From Streptomyces sp. NBC_01232 (lineage in GTDB: Bacteria > Actinomycetota > Actinomycetes > Streptomycetales > Streptomycetaceae), in NCBI RefSeq assembly GCF_035989885.1, contig NZ_CP108518.1, positions 248,001-312,000 of the forward strand: 64,000 bases of DNA, in the 5' to 3' direction. The position numbers were made by a program, and so were the translations under genes. Below, piece after piece: positions 42,603-52,445 of the stretch (its first letter is position 1; the number at the start of each line of letters is the position of its first letter). The notes below the pieces were generated by a model. The model did not search any database, was not told the origin of the DNA, and saw nothing but the letters and a program-made list of their open reading frames with translations.

Positions 42603-42836
42603 GGCAAGGACCACCACTACGGGTCCCGTGTCCAGGCCGCCGTCGAGGCGGAGTTGAGCCGCCAGGGCGTACGGACCACGGTCATGGCGGAGAACGGGAT
42701 GCGCGTCGACGCCGGCGGGCAGGAGACCTGGGCGCCGGTCGGGATCGCCCTGGCCCTGGCGGTGTGTGCCGTCGCCGGGCTCGCGTGGAGCGGTTGGGCC
42801 AGGGCCGTCTCCTGGACAGTCGCCGATCCCCCGTGA
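42603..42836 (+). pseudogene. Small membrane protein lacking a clear start
   Basis: An open frame reads DRGKDHHYGSRVQAAVEAEL SRQGVRTTVMAENGMRVDAG GQETWAPVGIALALAVCAVA GLAWSGWARAVS. It has one membrane helix, but only a TTG start inside the sequence and a stop shortly upstream, so it may be an N-terminal truncation. Family unknown. Confidence 0.35.
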
Positions 42837-43019
42837 CTTGGTGCAGGGAAGTCGGCAGCCTTGTTGCCGCTACGGCGTCGGAGCGAACTCGCTTTCTCTC
42901 GGGGTGGATCAGCTGTGGTGTGACGCGGGGTGAGGTGGGTTCGTTGAGCTCCTGGGATTCGTTCTCGGGGGGTGTGGCTCTGCGGCGGATTGTTGGACGA
43001 CTCGATGCAGGAGTTGCTG

Positions 43020-44181
43020 ATGCGGGCGTTTCCCGTGGTGATGCCGTCCGGGCAGAAGTACTGGACGGTCCTTGATGACGATCTGGAGCTCGTCCCCGTG
43101 GCCGATCACTGGCTGCGGAACCTTCGGTTCGGCCGGGACCGGGCCGAGCTGACGACGAAGGCGTACGCCGGCGGCGCCGCGCTGTATCTGTGCTGGTGCG
43201 GGGCGACGGGCCGGGCGTGGCCGGACGCGGGCCGGGATCTGGGCCTGTTCATGGGATGGCTGAAGTACACCCCGGCGCCCCGGGACGGGGTCGCGGCGGT
43301 GGTGCGCCCCGGCCCGGGGTCGCTGCCGGTGCGGTGCGAGCGGCGGATCAACCGGGTCCCGGTGGCCGTGCGGGGGGCTGCTGTCGTACGCGGTGTCCGC
43401 AGGCGAAGCGCAGCGCGGGGTGCTGGGCCAGATCTACGAGCTCGCCGACAGCAGAGACCTGCCGGCGGAGGCGACGGGCGAGGACGGTGGCCTGTTCTAC
43501 CGGCTGCGCCCCGTGCACCAGCTGAGGGAGCCGGCCACCGACGTCGACCGGGCGGCCGACACCGAGCTGGTGGCGATGTTCACCGCATGCCGCAACGCGC
43601 GGGACTGCCTGGTCGTGCTGCTGCTCGGACGGGTGGGCCTGCGGCGCGGGCAGGCAGCCGGGCTGCGCCGAAGCGCCATTCATCTGCTGCCGGACTCGCG
43701 GGCGCTGGGCTGCGACTACCCGGAGGCGCACCTGCACGTACGGAGGCGGGAGAACTCGAACGGGGCCTGGTCGAAGTCCCGGCACGCGTGGGTGGCGCCG
43801 CTGGACTTCCTGACAGTGTCCGCGTTCGACCTGTACTACGAGGAACGCCACCGGCTGCTCGGTCCCGGGGGCAGCGACTTCCTCCTGGTGAACCTGTTTC
43901 GGGCACCGCTGGGGGCGCCGGAGGCGATCGGCGAGCTGTTCGGCCGGCTGGGAATGCGGGCGGGGCTGGCACGGAAGGTAGGTCCGCACATGGCGCGGCG
44001 GGCGTTCGGGTCGAACGTCGCGGACGCGGGTGGTTCACCAGACGAGGTTCAGGCGTTGCTGGGGCAGCGGAGCGTTGACTCGTCGGGTCCGTACCGGTTC
44101 CCGGATCCGGGGAGGATGCGGGCAGCGGTCGAACGGGTACCCACTCCGCGCGCCCTCGGGGCACGGGAGGGGGACCAGTGA
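43020..44181 (+). pseudogene. Tyrosine recombinase (Tn554 TnpA-like) with G-run frameshift
   Basis: Frame 1 encodes FPVVMPSGQKYWTVLDDDLE, ADHWLRNLRFGRDRAELTTK AYAGGAALYLCWC, the N-terminal DNA-binding part. In a run of six G bases (43372-43377) one base is extra; frame 2 continues GLLSYAVSAGEAQRGVLGQI to the end. The catalytic domain retains R in GLRRGQAAGLR, HMARRAFGSN (H-x-x-R) and the tyrosine in SSGPYRF, but the usual second His before it is Gln (LGQRS). The stop overlaps the next gene as GTGA. It is inactive unless the frameshift is bypassed. Confidence 0.7.
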
Positions 44182-45507
44182 CCGCCGCGGTCGCGGGCAT
44201 CAGGCCGGAGGCCGGGGCGCTGGCCGCGGACGCACGGCTGGAGGAGGTCCGCAGGGCTCTCGATCCGGAGTTCCTCGCGCTGTTGGACTGGGATTGGGAG
44301 CGGCGAGTGATCACCTTTCCCCGGGTGCATCCGGTGATCGGTCTGCCGGACTGCCCGGTGCCGAACTGTCCGCTGGCGATCACGGTGGCCACCTGGCCGA
44401 TGTGCCGGGGGTGCATCGAGCGGTGGGGCAGGACCGATGTGCCGTTGGAGGAGTTCCTCCGGATCCCGAAGACCTCGACCATGGGCGGTGGGCAGCTGCC
44501 CTGCGCAGTTGCCCGGTGTGAGCGGCCCCGGGACAACGCCGCCGCGAAGCTGTGCGCGACCCACCGCCTCCAGCGCTCCCAGGCTCTGGCCGGTATCGGG
44601 ATCGAGGAGTTCCTGGCCCACCCCAAGGTGGTCGGCCTCGCCGGGCTCGGGCCCTGCCTGGTCGCCGCCTGCTACCTCGACCGGGTCAGCGGCAAGTATC
44701 CGTACTGCAAGGCCCATACCCAGCGCCTGCGCACGGTCCGCGAGCAGACCGGTTTCGACGAAGGGCTGTGGCGGCGGACCGAGAGAGCGGTCTGCTCTAC
44801 CCGGGAGGTGAGCCTGCGGGGTCTGCCGGACGGGCTGGTCGCCGAAGCCCTGTACGCGCTGTCGTCGCGGATCGACAACGGGTTCAAGCTGCGGCCCGAG
44901 TGCCTGCGCCCGCTCTACGACCGGCTGCGTGCCCAGCAGGTGACCCGTCTGGAAGAAGTGGCCGATCCCGAGGCCGCCGGGTACAGCCGCGAGCAGGTCA
45001 TGATGATCCGCGCCGCCAACCTGGCGCTCGCCCGCCTGAACACCACGCCGGAGACCGAGCGGGTCAAGGACATCTGGGACATGTCCGTGTTCGGACACAA
45101 CGGCGTGGTCCCGTTCACCGCGATCACCCAGAAGCCGCTGCGGGAAGCGATGAAGATCTGGGTCTACGACGACCTGCCCCGGCGGCGGAACAAGAATGCC
45201 GTCCACCCTCCCCGACCTCCAAGCCCACCTCGCCGACCGGCTGCGAAGCCGGGAACGCCTGATGTCCGCGTTCGAAGCCGACGAATGGGCACGTACCCAG
45301 GCCATGCCCTCGCAGGAGGAGATCAGCCGGGTCCGTCGGCTCATCGACCGCGTCAGCTCCGACCTCGACCAGCTCACCGCCGAGGACCGCGCGCAGATCG
45401 AACAGGCCGTCACCCTCGTGCGCCGCTCGCGCACCGTCCACCTCGGCATGCCCCGCGTCGGCCAGCCCCTGCCCGACGTCCGACCCCCAAGGACGCACCC
45501 GTCGTGA
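44178..45507 (+). pseudogene. Second recombinase (TnpB-like), catalytic domain deleted
   Basis: The first 340 codons are open and protein-like: GLPDCPVPNCPLAITVATWP MCRGC and LPCAVARCERPRDNAAAKLC ATH show Cys pairs of a zinc-ribbon-like N-terminal region typical of the large recombinase in these elements. After MKIWVYDDLPRRRNKNA the frame shifts; the tail (LPDLQAHLADRLRSRERLMS, QEEISRVRRLIDRVSSDLDQ, ending at TGA 45505-45507) is the normal C-terminus. No R-H-R-Y catalytic domain lies between, so a large internal deletion has removed it. Confidence 0.6.
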
Positions 45508-46023
45508 CCACACCCATGAACGACGGCCGCCAGGCCGACACCGAACGCCGCCGTACCCGCGTGACGAGCGCGATCACCACCGCACAGCGGGAGGGAAGCC
45601 CACTGACCGCCTCAGCCATCGCCCGCACCGCCCGTGTCGACCGCACCTTCCTGTACCGCCATCGCGACCTCCTCGACGCGCTCCACACCGCGGCGCACGA
45701 ACCGGCCACGCCGTCCGGGACTGGGCCAACCGCCACTTCGGCATCGCTTCAAGCCGATCTCGCCAACGCAGGTGCTCGCAGCGCCCGCTTGGCCGCCCGC
45801 GTCCAGCAGCTCGAAGAACGCCTGTCGAAGGCGCTCGGCGAAGAGATCTGGCGGGCCTCCGGCCTCGGGCCACCCGCCGACGTCGCCGAGCTGAACAGTC
45901 GGATCACCAGGCTCGAACAGAGCAACGTTGAGCTGACGCGCGCTTGAGGAGCGTCACGCCGAACTTGAAGCCGCCCGAGCAGCCAACCGCGACCTGACCC
46001 GCGCCCTCAATCAAAAGAGCTGA
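45504..46023 (+). pseudogene. DUF6262 (TnpC-like) recombinase partner, late frameshift
   Basis: Starts with GTG overlapping the TnpB stop (GTGA). TERRRTRVTSAITTAQREGS PLTASAIARTARVDRTFLYR HRDLLDALH is a helix-turn-helix; the rest is a long coiled coil (RSARLAARVQQLEERLSKAL). A TGA at 45945 follows LTRA; in the next frame LEERHAELEAARAANRDLTR ALNQKS continues to 46023, the probable original end. Third gene of the trio. Confidence 0.65.
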
Positions 46024-46066
46024 CGCATCTCCACACGGTGGACGTCAGTCGAGACGAGCGTCGAGC

Positions 46067-47218
46067 TCAGGTCGATGCGGTGCGCGCGCGAATGCGGTGC
46101 GCGGTGCGCAGTCCCTGCTTGGCGGCGGTTGCCACGAGGCCGCCGAGGGTGGTTCTGGCGAGGTCGTGGGCGGCGAGGCGTTCCAGTGCTGGCAGGGCCC
46201 GGTCGTCGGCGGTGGGGCCGAGAGCGCGGCAGGCCAGTGCTCGGAGGTCCGGGTCGGGATCGGTGGTGAGGGCGATCAGGTCGTCCACCACCGGCGGGCC
46301 GAAGGTGGCGATCGCTGAGGCGAGATGGCTGGCCTTCGGGTTCCGGCGTTCGATCATGGCCTGCCAGAGCGCAGCGAGTGCCCGGTCGCCGCCGATTTGG
46401 CCGAGTGACAGGGCGGCTCTGCTGCGTACCCAGTTGGTCTCGTCGTTCAGCCGGGCTGCCAGCGCGGGCACGGCGGCGTGTTCCTCAAGGAGGCCGAGTG
46501 CCTCGCAGGCACCCTCGCGAACCATCGGATCGGGATGCTCCAGCAGGGCGGTGATCAGCGGAACGGCCCGGCGGAAGCCGAGTTCGGCACAGGCGAGCGC
46601 CGACCACCGCACCCCGCGGTGCCCGGTGTCGGCGAGCGCGCGCAGGAGGCCCGGTTCGACGCTCGCGTCGCCGAACAGGGCGATCCGGTTGAGTGCCTTG
46701 GTCCAGACGGTGACATCCTGCGTCCGGTGGTCGGAGGCGACCTCGGACAGGGCCGCCCGGGCCTGCGGCTGGCCGAGCTCGACCCACTCCAGCAGGGCGT
46801 CGATCGCCCGCAGCCGGATCGTACGGTTCCCGCTCAACTCGGAGGCGTGGACGGTGACGAGGGATGTCGGACCGTCCGGCGGGTGGCCGAGTGCGTCCCC
46901 GAGCGGGCCGGCGAGCGGTGGTTCGAGCTCGCCCAACCACAGGGCCAGTGGGCCGATTCGGGTGCCGACGTCCGCGTCGTAGCGGCCGTCGCCCCGCAGG
47001 TTCGCGGCCAGCTTGGCGACCGTACGGAACAGCAGCCATGCGCGGTCCGATGGGGAATCAGCGAGGGCGTCGAGCCGGCCGGACATTGCCGCGGTGACGG
47101 CGGTCTGCGGGCGACCGGTGGCCTCCAGCACCGCCTCCGCCCAGGCGAGTGGCTCGCCCTGACGCTCGTAGAGCTGGCGACCCCACAGGCGGAGGACGGC
47201 GTCACGGTGGTCGGTCAT
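46067..47218 (-). CDS. HEAT-repeat protein
   Basis: 383 residues, all-helical. Repeats such as RALADTGHRGVRWSALACAE LGF, ALLEHPDPMVREGACEALGL LEEHAAVPALAARLNDETNW VRSRAALSLGQIGGDRALAA LW and DPDPDLRALACRALGPTADD RALPALERL are PBS-lyase-type HEAT units, a scaffold for protein binding. The N-terminal 150 residues are less regular. ATG at 47218. Convergent with the recombinase trio. No catalytic domain. Confidence 0.8.
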   Translation of the reverse strand: MTDHRDAVLRLWGRQLYERQGEPLAWAEAVLEATGRPQTAVTAAMSGRLDALADSPSDRAWLLFRTVAKLAANLRGDGRYDADVGTRIGPLALWLGELEPPLAGPLGDALGHPPDGPTSLVTVHASELSGNRTIRLRAIDALLEWVELGQPQARAALSEVASDHRTQDVTVWTKALNRIALFGDASVEPGLLRALADTGHRGVRWSALACAELGFRRAVPLITALLEHPDPMVREGACEALGLLEEHAAVPALAARLNDETNWVRSRAALSLGQIGGDRALAALWQAMIERRNPKASHLASAIATFGPPVVDDLIALTTDPDPDLRALACRALGPTADDRALPALERLAAHDLARTTLGGLVATAAKQGLRTAHRIRARTAST

Positions 47219-47635
47219 CCCAGGATCGTTCCAGCAGGGAACACCGACAGCCAACGGTTTTCCCGAGCCTAAGCCCTGAAGGGCCGGACTCAACCGAGGG
47301 TGAGCACGAGGACACAGACAATGGCGATGATTGAGCCAGCGATACCCCAAGCGAGCCCGCTCTTCGTCGCCGCACCGCAGTCGCCCACTCCTCATCTCTG
47401 CTTCCGAGGAGGGAGGCTCGCGTGGGCTCTCCAGAACTCAGGGTCCCGTGGCCCGGCGAGCCACGAGATGAACCGACCTGTCACGGTCTCGAAAGCGTCA
47501 GCCAACGAAGTCGCTCCGACGACAGTCCGTTCTACGGGGTCGCGTAGTGAGCGTTATGGTCCACCTCGCACCAGCAGGCCAGGCTGATGGCTGACCAGAC
47601 ATTGAGAAGGCCCTCCCTGGTCCACTCCACGTCGA
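47219..47635. other. No recognisable gene
   Basis: Short frames only; nothing with convincing composition between the HEAT gene and the IS110 remnant. Confidence 0.4.
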
Positions 47636-47930
47636 GTGAGACCTCGAGCCATGGACCTGCTGGCCGAGCACGGCGACACTGCGGAGACGCCGATCCCGGT
47701 GGCCATCGAGACCAGCCGCGGCCTGCTGGTTGCCACGCTGCGGCAGGTGCCCCGGAAGGTCTGTCCGGTCAACCCCATGGCTGCCTCCCGCTGCCGCGAC
47801 CGCCACGGAGTCAGCCGCAAGAAGTCGGACCCGGGCGACGCCCTGGTCCTCGCGAACATCATCCGCACCGATGCTCCGGTGCAGCGCCCGCTACCAGCCG
47901 ACACCGATAGCAAGCCACAGGAATGGGAGG
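47636..47930 (+). pseudogene. IS110 transposase N-terminal remnant
   Basis: MDLLAEHGDTAETPIPVAIE TSRGLLVATLRQ, VCPVNPMAASRCRDRHGVSR KKSDPGDALVLANIIRTDA. The I-E-T-S-R-G-L, N-P-x-x-A-x-R-x-R, K-S-D-x-x-D-A motifs of the DEDD catalytic domain are clear. The C-terminal half is missing; the sequence breaks after about 47930. Confidence 0.75.
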
Positions 47931-48020
47931 TGGCTTTGTTCACGACTTCCGGTTCTGGCACACATTCCGTGAAAACGATCAATGGCCCTGAGACTCGTCA
48001 CCATCCGCAGAACATGCCGT

Positions 48021-48449
48021 TCAATCAGCCCAGCCCTCGGTGTTCGAGCACGACTCGTAGGAGTAGCGCGTGTCGCGGTCCCACTCCTCCCCAGTGATGC
48101 GCTTGTATGCCCGGTCCGGTGTGTAGAGCAGGCGCTCGGCCCAGATGAGGTCGATGGCGTAAGGAGTGAAGACCGCAGGGTCTTGGAGGGCGCTGTCGAA
48201 GATGGTGCGGCCGGCGGCGACGACCGCGGCACGGGTGTAGAGGAAGGCGTCATCGGACAGGTTGTGTCCGTACTCCTTGCGGTCCAGCCGGTAGAGCGCC
48301 CATGACAGTTGCTCGGCAAAGCCGATGACCAGCGGCAACGGGGACTGGGCAAGGCGTTCGGTCACTGTGGCTGCAAGGAGTTCGGCGTCAGGGTCGGGTC
48401 CCGTGGGCCTGCAGTCCTCGATGAGCTGCCAGAAGGCGTCTTCGTTCAT
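48021..48449 (-). CDS. DUF4240 family protein
   Basis: 142 residues: MNEDAFWQLIEDCRPTGPDP DAELLAATVTERLAQSPLPL VIGFAEQLSWALYRLDRKEY, SDDAFLYTRAAVVAAGRTIF and YAIDLIWAERLLYTPDRAYK RITGEEW. The M-x-x-x-x-F-W opening and D-x-F-x-Y-x-R motif are those of DUF4240, a cytoplasmic family of unknown role. ATG at 48449. It is intact although both flanks are decayed. Confidence 0.82.
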   Translation of the reverse strand: MNEDAFWQLIEDCRPTGPDPDAELLAATVTERLAQSPLPLVIGFAEQLSWALYRLDRKEYGHNLSDDAFLYTRAAVVAAGRTIFDSALQDPAVFTPYAIDLIWAERLLYTPDRAYKRITGEEWDRDTRYSYESCSNTEGWAD

Positions 48450-48493
48450 GCTGGCGAGCATGCCGCAGCGGTCTGACAGTCCTGTCTGCCGGG

Positions 48494-48700
48494 TTACCTG
48501 TTTGCTGCTGCTGTGAGAAGTACGCGCTTGCGGAGAAGGGGGAGCTTGGCCCGCCCGAACACCTGGCGCTTGATCATCTTGATGTGATTGACGCAGCCCT
48601 CCACGGGGCCGGAGTTCCAGCGCGTGCTCAGGCCCTGGAGCACGGCATCCCAGTCTTTCTCCAAACCCGTGGCGAAGGTATGCAGGCGGGGCAGCGTCAT
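48494..48700 (-). pseudogene. ISL3 transposase C-terminal remnant
   Basis: LPRLHTFATGLEKDWDAVLQ GLSTRWNSGPVEGCVNHIKM IKRQVFGRAKLPLLRKRVL is the last part of an ISL3-family DDE transposase (S-G-P-V-E-G-x-x-N-x-I-K-x-x-K-R motif). Nothing of the rest remains; at about 48715 it joins an unrelated fragment. Confidence 0.78.
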
Positions 48701-48719
48701 GGGTCTCCCTCACCGCCCG

Positions 48720-49306
48720 CCAGTCCACCTGAGGCCGGACGACGTCCAGGAGCGCGATGTCGCGGGCGCTGTGGAGCGGGAAGGTGGTCAGGCCGCCGTG
48801 GGCGCGGCCGTAGTTGACCTCTGCTGAGGCCACCGAGGCGACGTACCCGAGATGGACGAACCAGTCCCAGTCGGCCCTGCGGACCCCGAGGCAGGTGGCG
48901 TCCTGGTCCGGGCCGAGCGGTACGTGCTGGTCCAGGAGCGCAGGAAGGTCCCGGCGGCGGGCCAGGGCCGCGGCCTGCTCCGGATGCACCTCAGAGAACC
49001 TGACCTCGCCGCCGAGGTGTACCGGCAGGCCAGCCTTCACGAGATGCCCGACGGCCGACGCCGTCACCCGAGGCCGCATGGGCGGCACCGGCACCCCCAG
49101 GCCTCCGTCAGCCGGTCCGCCGTCTCCCCCGCGTCTACCAGGCACCGCAGCGCGGAACGGACCGTCTAAGGAGTCGACGGACTCGACCACCGCCCCCGGC
49201 CGGCGTCCGCCACCGGGACCAGACCCGAACCCGTCGCCCACCGCCACGCCGCGACGGACACCCGCAGCAGACCCGCCGCCTCCGACTCGTCGAACACCTC
49301 ACGCAC
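48720..49306 (-). pseudogene. Helix-turn-helix-like hypothetical protein, frameshifted
   Basis: From GTG 49306: VREVFDESEAAGLLRVSVAA WRWATGSGLVPVADAG; after a frameshift: VTASAVGHLVKAGLPVHLGG EVRFSEVHPEQAAALARRRD, CLGVRRADWDWFVHLGYVAS and FPLHSARDIALLDVVRPQVD WRAVRE. This is a repeated helix-turn-helix plan (V-x-x-x-D-W-x-x-x-V-x-x-G) known from unnamed Streptomyces proteins. The 3' end is cut by the ISL3 remnant. Confidence 0.5.
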
Positions 49307-49339
49307 CGAACGCACCAGCCACCCCACTGATCTGAGCCC

Positions 49340-50317
49340 TCAGCCCGAACCGGCGACCAGTGCCTCGCCGAGCGGGGTGCGCCGGTAGAGCACCGACCGT
49401 CCGGACCGGGCGCGGACGAGCAGTCCCGCGCCTCGCAGGATGGCGAGGTGGTCTCCTACCGCGCCGGGTGCCATGGCGAGGCTTCGGGCGAGGTGGCTGG
49501 TACTCGCCGGGCCGTCCAGCGCCAACAGCAGCCGGGCTCGGGCCCGGCCGACCAGAGCGGTCAGCGCGTCCGGTTGGGGGACGGTCGCCTGTTCGCCCCA
49601 CAGGGCGGCGGTGCCGCGGGCAGGATAGACCAAGGTCCTGGGCCAGGGGTCTTCCATGTGGGCGGCGATATGCCCGACGAAGACCGAAGGGATCAGCAGG
49701 AGCCCGTCGCCCGCGAGGCGGACTGTTCCGCCTCGGAAGAAGCCGATCTCGATACCGCCAGCGTGCCAGGCGACGCCCGGGTGCAGGCTCTCGATGGTCG
49801 CGGCCCATCCGCGTTCGCCGATCACACCCACCCGGTACACGACATCGCGTTCACAGATCGCGCGCAGTTGCGGCCAGTCCGCGGCGAGCAGCTCGTGCCA
49901 CGCCTGGTCCATCGCCTCGGCGATCCTGGAGACGGCGTCCGCCGAGTCCAGCACAGCGCGTACGCGGGGATCACGGGCGGACGGTCCGGTCGCGGTGGCG
50001 GCGAATTCGTGGCGGGCCGCTTCCAGCGGTGTGGCCCGGATCACGGACAGGTCGTCAGCCCAGGTCTGGTTGAGGCCGCGCGGGGGCGGGGCGACGAAGT
50101 TCGGTCCGCCTTGCGGGGCCTGCAGCGCGAGGGCGGCGTCCAGTTCGGTCTCGCAGCGAAGCCGTTCAAAGACCGGCATGAGCCGGGCGGCCCAGGCTCG
50201 CGGCAGCGGCTGGCCTTGGCCGGCGAGCGAGCGCAGCAGCAAACAGAGGTCCAGTGCGGGCGACAGCGCGAAGCGGCTGCGCAGCAGGTCCTCAACGGAG
50301 ACTTCGAAGCGCAGCAC
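49340..50317 (-). CDS. ArsR-type transcriptional regulator (DUF5937-like)
   Basis: 325 residues. The large N-terminal part (VEDLLRSRFALSPALDLCLL LRSLAG...) is the DUF5937-type domain; the C-terminal 75 residues are a winged helix: LTALVGRARARLLLALDGPA STSHLARSLAMAPGAVGDHL AILRGAGLLVRARSGRSVLY RRT. It starts with GTG at 50317 and is divergent from an MFS exporter, with a palindrome between them. It probably represses that exporter. Confidence 0.85.
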   Translation of the reverse strand: MLRFEVSVEDLLRSRFALSPALDLCLLLRSLAGQGQPLPRAWAARLMPVFERLRCETELDAALALQAPQGGPNFVAPPPRGLNQTWADDLSVIRATPLEAARHEFAATATGPSARDPRVRAVLDSADAVSRIAEAMDQAWHELLAADWPQLRAICERDVVYRVGVIGERGWAATIESLHPGVAWHAGGIEIGFFRGGTVRLAGDGLLLIPSVFVGHIAAHMEDPWPRTLVYPARGTAALWGEQATVPQPDALTALVGRARARLLLALDGPASTSHLARSLAMAPGAVGDHLAILRGAGLLVRARSGRSVLYRRTPLGEALVAGSG

Positions 50318-50347
50318 CCAGCCATGCTACCCCGGAACGTCCGCTCC

Positions 50348-50367
50348 GATTCGTCCAGTGACGAATC
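50348..50367. promoter_or_regulatory. Operator-like palindrome between ArsR and MFS genes
   Basis: GATTCGTC-CAGT-GACGAATC, perfect 8-bp arms, in the 89-base divergent gap. Likely binding site of the adjacent ArsR-type regulator. Confidence 0.7.
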
Positions 50368-50406
50368 ATTGGTGAGTGGCGTGAGCGCACGGCGAGGCTG
50401 GGCGTC

Positions 50407-51723
50407 ATGACCCCAACCGCCGAACCCGCGCAGGTCAACCACCGTGCCACCTACCGGAAGGTGCTGGCCGAGCCGCGATTCCGGCTGCTCTTCTCAACCC
50501 GCACCGTCGCGATCACCGCGGACTCGCTGCGGATCACCACGTTCTCGGTGCTGGTCTTCGCGACCACCGGCTCCGCGCTGCTGAGCGCACTGGCCTTCGG
50601 TATCGGCTTCATCCCGCAGCTGTTCGGCTCGCTGCTGCTGGGCTCACTGGCCGACCGGCTGCCGCCCCGCGCGCTCATCACCGGCGGCTACGCCTTGACG
50701 TGCGCCACCGCTCTGCTGCTCGCCCTGGTGCGGATGCCGGTCGCGGCAAGCCTCGGTGTCGTGGCGCTGGTCGCCCTTGCCACACCGGTGTTTCACGGCG
50801 CGTCGAGTCGGCTGGTCGCGCAGTCGCTGGAGGGCGACGCCTATGTACTGGGCCGTTCACTGAACAACATCGCCTCCTCCGGCGCGCAATTGTTCGGTCT
50901 GGCGCTGGGAGGTGCGGTCGTCGCGGCACTCGGCCCGCGCCGGGCGCTCGCGGTCAGCGCCGCCCTTTACCTCGGCTGCGCGCTTGCTATCCGCATCCGG
51001 CTACCCCGGCTGCAGCCGGGAGAGTTCGGCGGCACACCCGGCAGCGCTCGGGGCGAGGGCGGGGCCGTCCGGGCAAGCCTGCACGGTACCGGCCTGCTGC
51101 TGCGCAAACGCACGGTGCGACGACTGATGCTGGCCCAGTGGCTACCGCCCGCGTTCGTTGCAGGCGCGGAAGGCCTGATCGTCGCCTACGCCGGAGGACG
51201 CCACTTCGCGCCCGGCTGGTACGCGGTGCTGATGGGCTGTCTGCCGGTCGGCATGCTCGTCGGTGACCTGCTGGTGGGCCGACTCCTACTACCACCCAGC
51301 CGGGAGCGACTGGTAGTCCCGTTGATTGCGCTGATGGGACTGCCGCTGGTCGGCTTCGCTGCCGAGCCCGGAGTGGGCGTCTCGTCCTGTCTGCTGCTGC
51401 TCAGCGGCTTCGGATTCGCCTACGGTCTCGGCCTGCAACGGCCGTTCCTGGACGCCCTGCCGCAGGATGGCCAGGGCCAGGCCTTCGGTCTGCTCGGCTC
51501 CGGCGGCATGACGCTGCAGGGCGTCGGGCCGGTTTGCTTCGGCTCGGTGGCCGCAGTCATCGGAACCGGCGGCGCCATCACTCTGGCGGGCGGCGCGGCG
51601 GCGCTCACCGCCGGCTGGATTCTCACCTGGCAGCCGCACGCCTCCCCGGTCCCCGTCCCGAACTACCCAACGGGATCAGAGAACGGCACCGAACAGCATG
51701 CGTGTAGTTCCCCTGCGCAGTAA
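50407..51723 (+). CDS. MFS exporter
   Basis: 438 residues, 12 membrane helices. FRLLFSTRTVAITADSLRIT TFSVLVFATTGSALLSALAF and LLLGSLADRLPPRALITGGY (MFS motif A-like loop) mark the first half; LMGCLPVGMLVGDLLVGRLL and LLSGFGFAYGLGLQRPFLDA the second. This plan fits small-molecule exporters often controlled by ArsR-like proteins. ATG at 50407. Confidence 0.88.
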   Translation: MTPTAEPAQVNHRATYRKVLAEPRFRLLFSTRTVAITADSLRITTFSVLVFATTGSALLSALAFGIGFIPQLFGSLLLGSLADRLPPRALITGGYALTCATALLLALVRMPVAASLGVVALVALATPVFHGASSRLVAQSLEGDAYVLGRSLNNIASSGAQLFGLALGGAVVAALGPRRALAVSAALYLGCALAIRIRLPRLQPGEFGGTPGSARGEGGAVRASLHGTGLLLRKRTVRRLMLAQWLPPAFVAGAEGLIVAYAGGRHFAPGWYAVLMGCLPVGMLVGDLLVGRLLLPPSRERLVVPLIALMGLPLVGFAAEPGVGVSSCLLLLSGFGFAYGLGLQRPFLDALPQDGQGQAFGLLGSGGMTLQGVGPVCFGSVAAVIGTGGAITLAGGAAALTAGWILTWQPHASPVPVPNYPTGSENGTEQHACSSPAQ

Positions 51724-51816
51724 CCGTCGCCGGTCGAGTCGGCCGCGAGCCGTCACGCACCCCACCCCCCACCACGCCTCTCTGACAGACAATCATTCCA
51801 CCAATCGGAATCAGCC

Positions 51817-52050
51817 GGAGAGCCGGCCGGGGAAGCGGATGGTGTCGCCGCCTCGCTCGCCGAGTTGTTGCCCGACAGGGTTCGGGGGTTGGGCGCGGAC
51901 CACCCCGACACCCTCACCACCCGACACGACCTCGCCCACTGGCAGGGGCGGGCGGGGGATCCGGCCGGCGCCGCCGCCGCGCTCGCCGGACTGCTGGCCA
52001 ACCGAATGCGGGTGCTGGTCCCGGACCACACCCGCACCGGCCGACGATTT
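51817..52050 (+). pseudogene. TPR-repeat remnant
   Basis: AASLAELLPDRVRGLGADHP DTLTTRHDLAHWQGRAGDPA GAAAALAGLLANRMRVLVPD HTRT: one and a half kinesin-light-chain-type TPR units (L-G-x-D-H-P-D-T-L). It is joined out of frame to the toxin fragment that follows. Confidence 0.65.
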
Positions 52051-52059
52051 GGCGCGGAG

Positions 52060-52435
52060 CGGGTTCGCGGGTGATCGAATCGATTTCGAGATCAAGAACG
52101 ATGCGGGTGGGGACGCCGACGTACGCCTGCTGGATGATAACGGCAATGCCTTCGTCTATCAGATGAAGCGGCTCAACAATCCACTGGACCTCGTCTCCGA
52201 AATAACCCGGGGCAAGAATCTCGGGCAGCTCACTCACTCAGTGGGCGATCACCGCATCATGCTCGTCGACGGGCAGGGTAGCGTCGCCAAGTGGACAGCG
52301 GAAGGCGCTGTCGAGAGGCTGATGGAGATCCACCACAACGGCCGCGGTCGCTTCGAAGCCGGCAAGGACGTGACCTTCGTCATCCGGCTCGATGACGGGA
52401 CGCTGGTCTTCCCCCGGGCTCAAAGACCGATTTAA
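52060..52435 (+). pseudogene. Restriction-fold toxin domain, N-terminally truncated
   Basis: About 120 residues: GDRIDFEIKNDAGGDADVRL LDDNGNAFVYQMKRLNNPLD LVSEITRGKNLGQL, HRIMLVDGQGSVAKWTAEGA VERLMEIHHNG. The D...Q-x-K arrangement (DFEIK, YQMKR) and length fit a C-terminal nuclease domain of polymorphic toxins with restriction-endonuclease fold. Everything upstream (export and repeat regions) is lost and replaced by a TPR scrap. A complete downstream gene 10 bases away is the likely immunity gene. Confidence 0.55.
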
Positions 52436-52445
52436 AGGACATGTT

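Noticed and set aside
46478..47272. Open plus-strand frame opposite the HEAT-repeat gene
   Set aside because: No domain and antisense-like composition; the HEAT pattern on the minus strand is regular.
48780..49247. Single long protein from 49247 to 48021 joining several pieces to DUF4240
   Set aside because: The open frame fuses a frameshifted helix-turn-helix protein, antisense-like ISL3 sequence and the real DUF4240 gene; the DUF4240 start at 48449 is clear.
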